A stretch of DNA of 22,740 bases from an uncultured Christensenella sp. (GTDB taxonomy: Bacteria; Bacillota; Clostridia; Christensenellales; UBA1750), in NCBI GenBank assembly GCA_905193155.1, contig CAJJNQ010000038.1, positions 1 to 22,740 on the forward strand, given 5' to 3'. Below the pieces are notes generated by a model. It worked only from the letters and a program-made list of their open reading frames with translations. It made no database searches and was not told the origin of the DNA. Shown here one piece after another: positions 20,863 to 22,740 of this stretch. The position numbers and the translations under genes are program-made. Each line of letters begins with the position of its first letter. The stretch's first letter is position 1.

Positions 20863-21777
20863 ATGAACAGCATCAAAAAGGGAATCTGGCCGACGATGAT
20901 CACGCCCTATGCGCAGAACGGACAGGTAGATGGCGAAGCGGCCGCGCGGATCGTGGACTGGTACGCCGAAAAGGGCTGCGACGGCATTTTCGCCGTGTGC
21001 CAATCGAGCGAGATGTTTGATCTGACGCTCACCGAGCGCGTGCAGCTTGCGCAGACCGTCGTTTCCGCGGCGAAGGGACGGCTGGAGGTCATTGCCTCCG
21101 GGCATATTTCGGACGATCCCGCCGCACAGGAGGAAGAGCTGCGCGCTCTTGCGGACACAGGCGTTTCCGCCGTGGTGATGGTGAGCAACCGCCTGGCCGC
21201 CGCAGACGAGGACGACTCGGTCTGGATCCGCCGTGCGGAGCATCTGCTGGACGCACTGCCCGACGTGACCTTCGGACTGTACGAATGCCCCTATCCCTAC
21301 AAGCGGCTGATGAGCGAGAAAACGCTGGCGTACTGTGCGCGCAGCGGACGCTTTGCCTTTCTCAAGGACACCTGCTGCGACGCGCGCCTGATCCGCGAGC
21401 GCCTCGCGCTGATCCGCCGCGAGGCTGCATCAGCGAACGCCGCCCCTTTGCAGCTCTACAACACAAACACGCTGACGCTGCTGGAATCCCTGCGCGACGG
21501 CGCGGCGGGCTTCAGCGGCGTGATGGCAAACCTGCACCCCGAGCTCTACGTCTGGCTCTACCACAACTGGCGTGCCGACACGCAGCGCGCGGAGGAATTG
21601 CAGGCGCTGCTGACGCTGCTCAGTTCGCTGGAAGCGCAGGGCTACCCGATCTGCGCCAAGCAGCACATGAACGACGTCGGCGTGCCGCCTTCGGCCTTCG
21701 GCTATGTTCCGCGCGAGACGCTGCGCCAGGCGGAGCAGGTGGAACGCCTTGCCCGCAAGCTGTGCTTCCTCGATTGA
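20863..21777 (+). CDS. Dihydrodipicolinate synthase / N-acetylneuraminate lyase family protein
   Basis: A 304-residue class I aldolase of the DapA superfamily, a cytosolic TIM barrel. The family opening KGIWPTMITPYAQNGQVD is clear. The Schiff-base lysine is Lys168 in AFLKDTCCD, with the conserved tyrosine Tyr140 in FGLYECPYPY. The GTTGE signature of true DapA is replaced by AVCQSSEMFDLT, so it is probably not the lysine-pathway enzyme but a lyase for another keto-acid. The ATG at 20863 has AAGGAG (20846-20851) about 11 nt upstream; an in-frame GTG at 20842 has no such site. Its 3' end converges on a CaiB-like fragment on the minus strand. Confidence 0.87.
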   Translation: MNSIKKGIWPTMITPYAQNGQVDGEAAARIVDWYAEKGCDGIFAVCQSSEMFDLTLTERVQLAQTVVSAAKGRLEVIASGHISDDPAAQEEELRALADTGVSAVVMVSNRLAAADEDDSVWIRRAEHLLDALPDVTFGLYECPYPYKRLMSEKTLAYCARSGRFAFLKDTCCDARLIRERLALIRREAASANAAPLQLYNTNTLTLLESLRDGAAGFSGVMANLHPELYVWLYHNWRADTQRAEELQALLTLLSSLEAQGYPICAKQHMNDVGVPPSAFGYVPRETLRQAEQVERLARKLCFLD

Positions 21778-22740
21778 GGCAGGTTGGATTCCGTTCGCCG
21801 CAGGCGCTTTTCCCAGGTATAGACATCGGAACACCAGAAATCGTGCTTTTCTAGCTTGCTTAGCCAGTTGACGGTTGTGTCCGTTTCAAGCACTGCCTGG
21901 ATGTCACGCTTGATGGCGTCTCTATTGGTGAACCATTCGGATTCATCGGTATGGGATGCAACCTGTTCGGAGCCGATAATCTGTCCCAATTCGACAACCG
22001 AGCCCATGGCCAGGGCGATATAACCGTCAGATGTTTCGTAGATTCCGTACGGGGCGGCCAGGTAGGCGTGCGCGTTGTTGAATTCACTGCGCTCGGGGGC
22101 CTTGTTTCCATCGTTGAGATACGTGGTGATAACTTCAAATTGAAGATCGAGTACGGAAGCGAGCAAGCTTACCTCGACATGTCCGCCTTCGTTCGTGATT
22201 TCGCGGCGAACAAGACAGGCGAGGATACCCTCTGCAGCATGGACGCCCGTATAGGAATCTGCCAGAGAAAGTGCGAACGGCATGGGCGGTTGGTCTGCAT
22301 TGCCATTGAGCCAAGCCAAGCCGGAGAGCGACTGTACCAGCAGGTCTTGTCCTGGCTTTGCCGCCCAGGGGCTGGCGGCTCCGTAGCCGCTTATGCTTGC
22401 GTATACAAGGCGAGGATTCAGAGCATGGACTTCGTTGTATCCAAGACCAAGCTTATCCATGACGCCAGGGCGAAAACTTTCGATGAGAACGTCTGCTTGG
22501 GCAATGAGCTTTTTTGCCATAGCAAGGCCTTCAGGGCTTTTGGTGTTGAGCTCGATGCTTTGCTTATTGCGGTTGATGGTATGGAAATTGAGGCCGTCAC
22601 CGTCAGATGTGCAGCCTTCCAGAATCAGGCGACGCGAGCCGTCTCCCGAGCCGGGGCGTTCGACCTTGATGACGTCTGCCCCCAGGTCAGCCAAGCGCAG
22701 TTCTGCTGATGGACCTGCGAGATACTGGCAAAAATCCAGC
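21702..22740 (-). pseudogene. CaiB/BaiF family CoA-transferase, 3'-truncated; 5' end outside the window
   Basis: A type III CoA-transferase reading into the window from the right. Family motifs are present from the first codons: LAGPSAELRLADLGADVIKV across 22665-22724, LIESFRPGVMDKLGLGY, NPRLVYASISGYG, and DLLVQSLSGLAW, which follows the usual position. Homology appears to stop after SDVYTWEKRL (about 21803). The remaining ~35 codons run on the antisense of the DapA-family gene and look unrelated, so about 80-90 C-terminal residues of a normal ~390-residue protein are missing. The stretch is clearly less GC-rich than the rest (28 G/C of 60 at 22081-22140 against 43 of 60 at 17641-17700). It is either a broken gene, recent foreign DNA, or an assembly junction. 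The substrate is unknown. Confidence 0.8.

Overview
The window looks like chromosomal DNA of a high-GC member of the Clostridia (Bacillota), most likely a gut Oscillospiraceae or Christensenellales relative. The evidence is strong AGGAGG-type ribosome binding sites, sigma-A promoters often carrying an extended -10 (TGn before the hexamer), an HrcA/CIRCE operator, and families typical of this class (UMF1 transporter, DUF5058, DUF2087, GH51 arabinofuranosidase). No tRNA, rRNA, CRISPR array, transposase, integrase or phage gene was seen. Assignments rest on reading the translated proteins and DNA motifs by eye; no database search was run.

Layout. Positions 1-278 hold two and a bit copies of a ~128-bp hairpin-rich repeat. 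Positions 445-2558 are a two-gene unit (PF00882-type zinc phospholipase C-like protein, then a UMF1/Atg22-like MFS transporter) with a 4-bp overlap, ended by a near-perfect palindromic terminator. On the minus strand follow a COG2509-type FAD dehydrogenase (2716-4122) and a GH31 glycosidase (4281-5804). A small heat-shock protein (6074-6514) sits behind a promoter overlapped by a CIRCE operator. A CPA2 antiporter (6613-7944, minus) and a class-A beta-lactamase-like serine hydrolase (8063-8839, minus) come next; the latter is divergent from a PepC aminopeptidase (8995-10332).

Positions 10542-13456 form a three-gene operon: a DUF5058 membrane protein, a second small polytopic membrane protein, and a membrane-anchored M20 peptidase. 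This is the best candidate in the window for an undescribed uptake-and-hydrolysis system. A DUF2087 protein follows. A second cation:proton antiporter (14321-15511) is preceded by a leader matching the crcB fluoride riboswitch, with a terminator that reuses the aptamer's 3' pseudoknot strand. This is the most informative regulatory element here.

Positions 15579-18123 encode an SGNH esterase and a GH51 arabinofuranosidase in one operon, suggesting processing of acetylated arabinose-containing oligosaccharides. Beyond are an orphan four-helix membrane protein (minus), a short atypical Gfo/Idh/MocA oxidoreductase (minus), a ~590-bp stretch without genes that has a possible short transcript, a small XRE regulator, and a DapA-family aldolase/lyase. 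The right end (about 21800-22740) is a CaiB/BaiF CoA-transferase on the minus strand. It lacks its C-terminal part, has visibly lower GC, and abuts the dapA-like gene. This suggests a rearrangement, foreign DNA or an assembly join.
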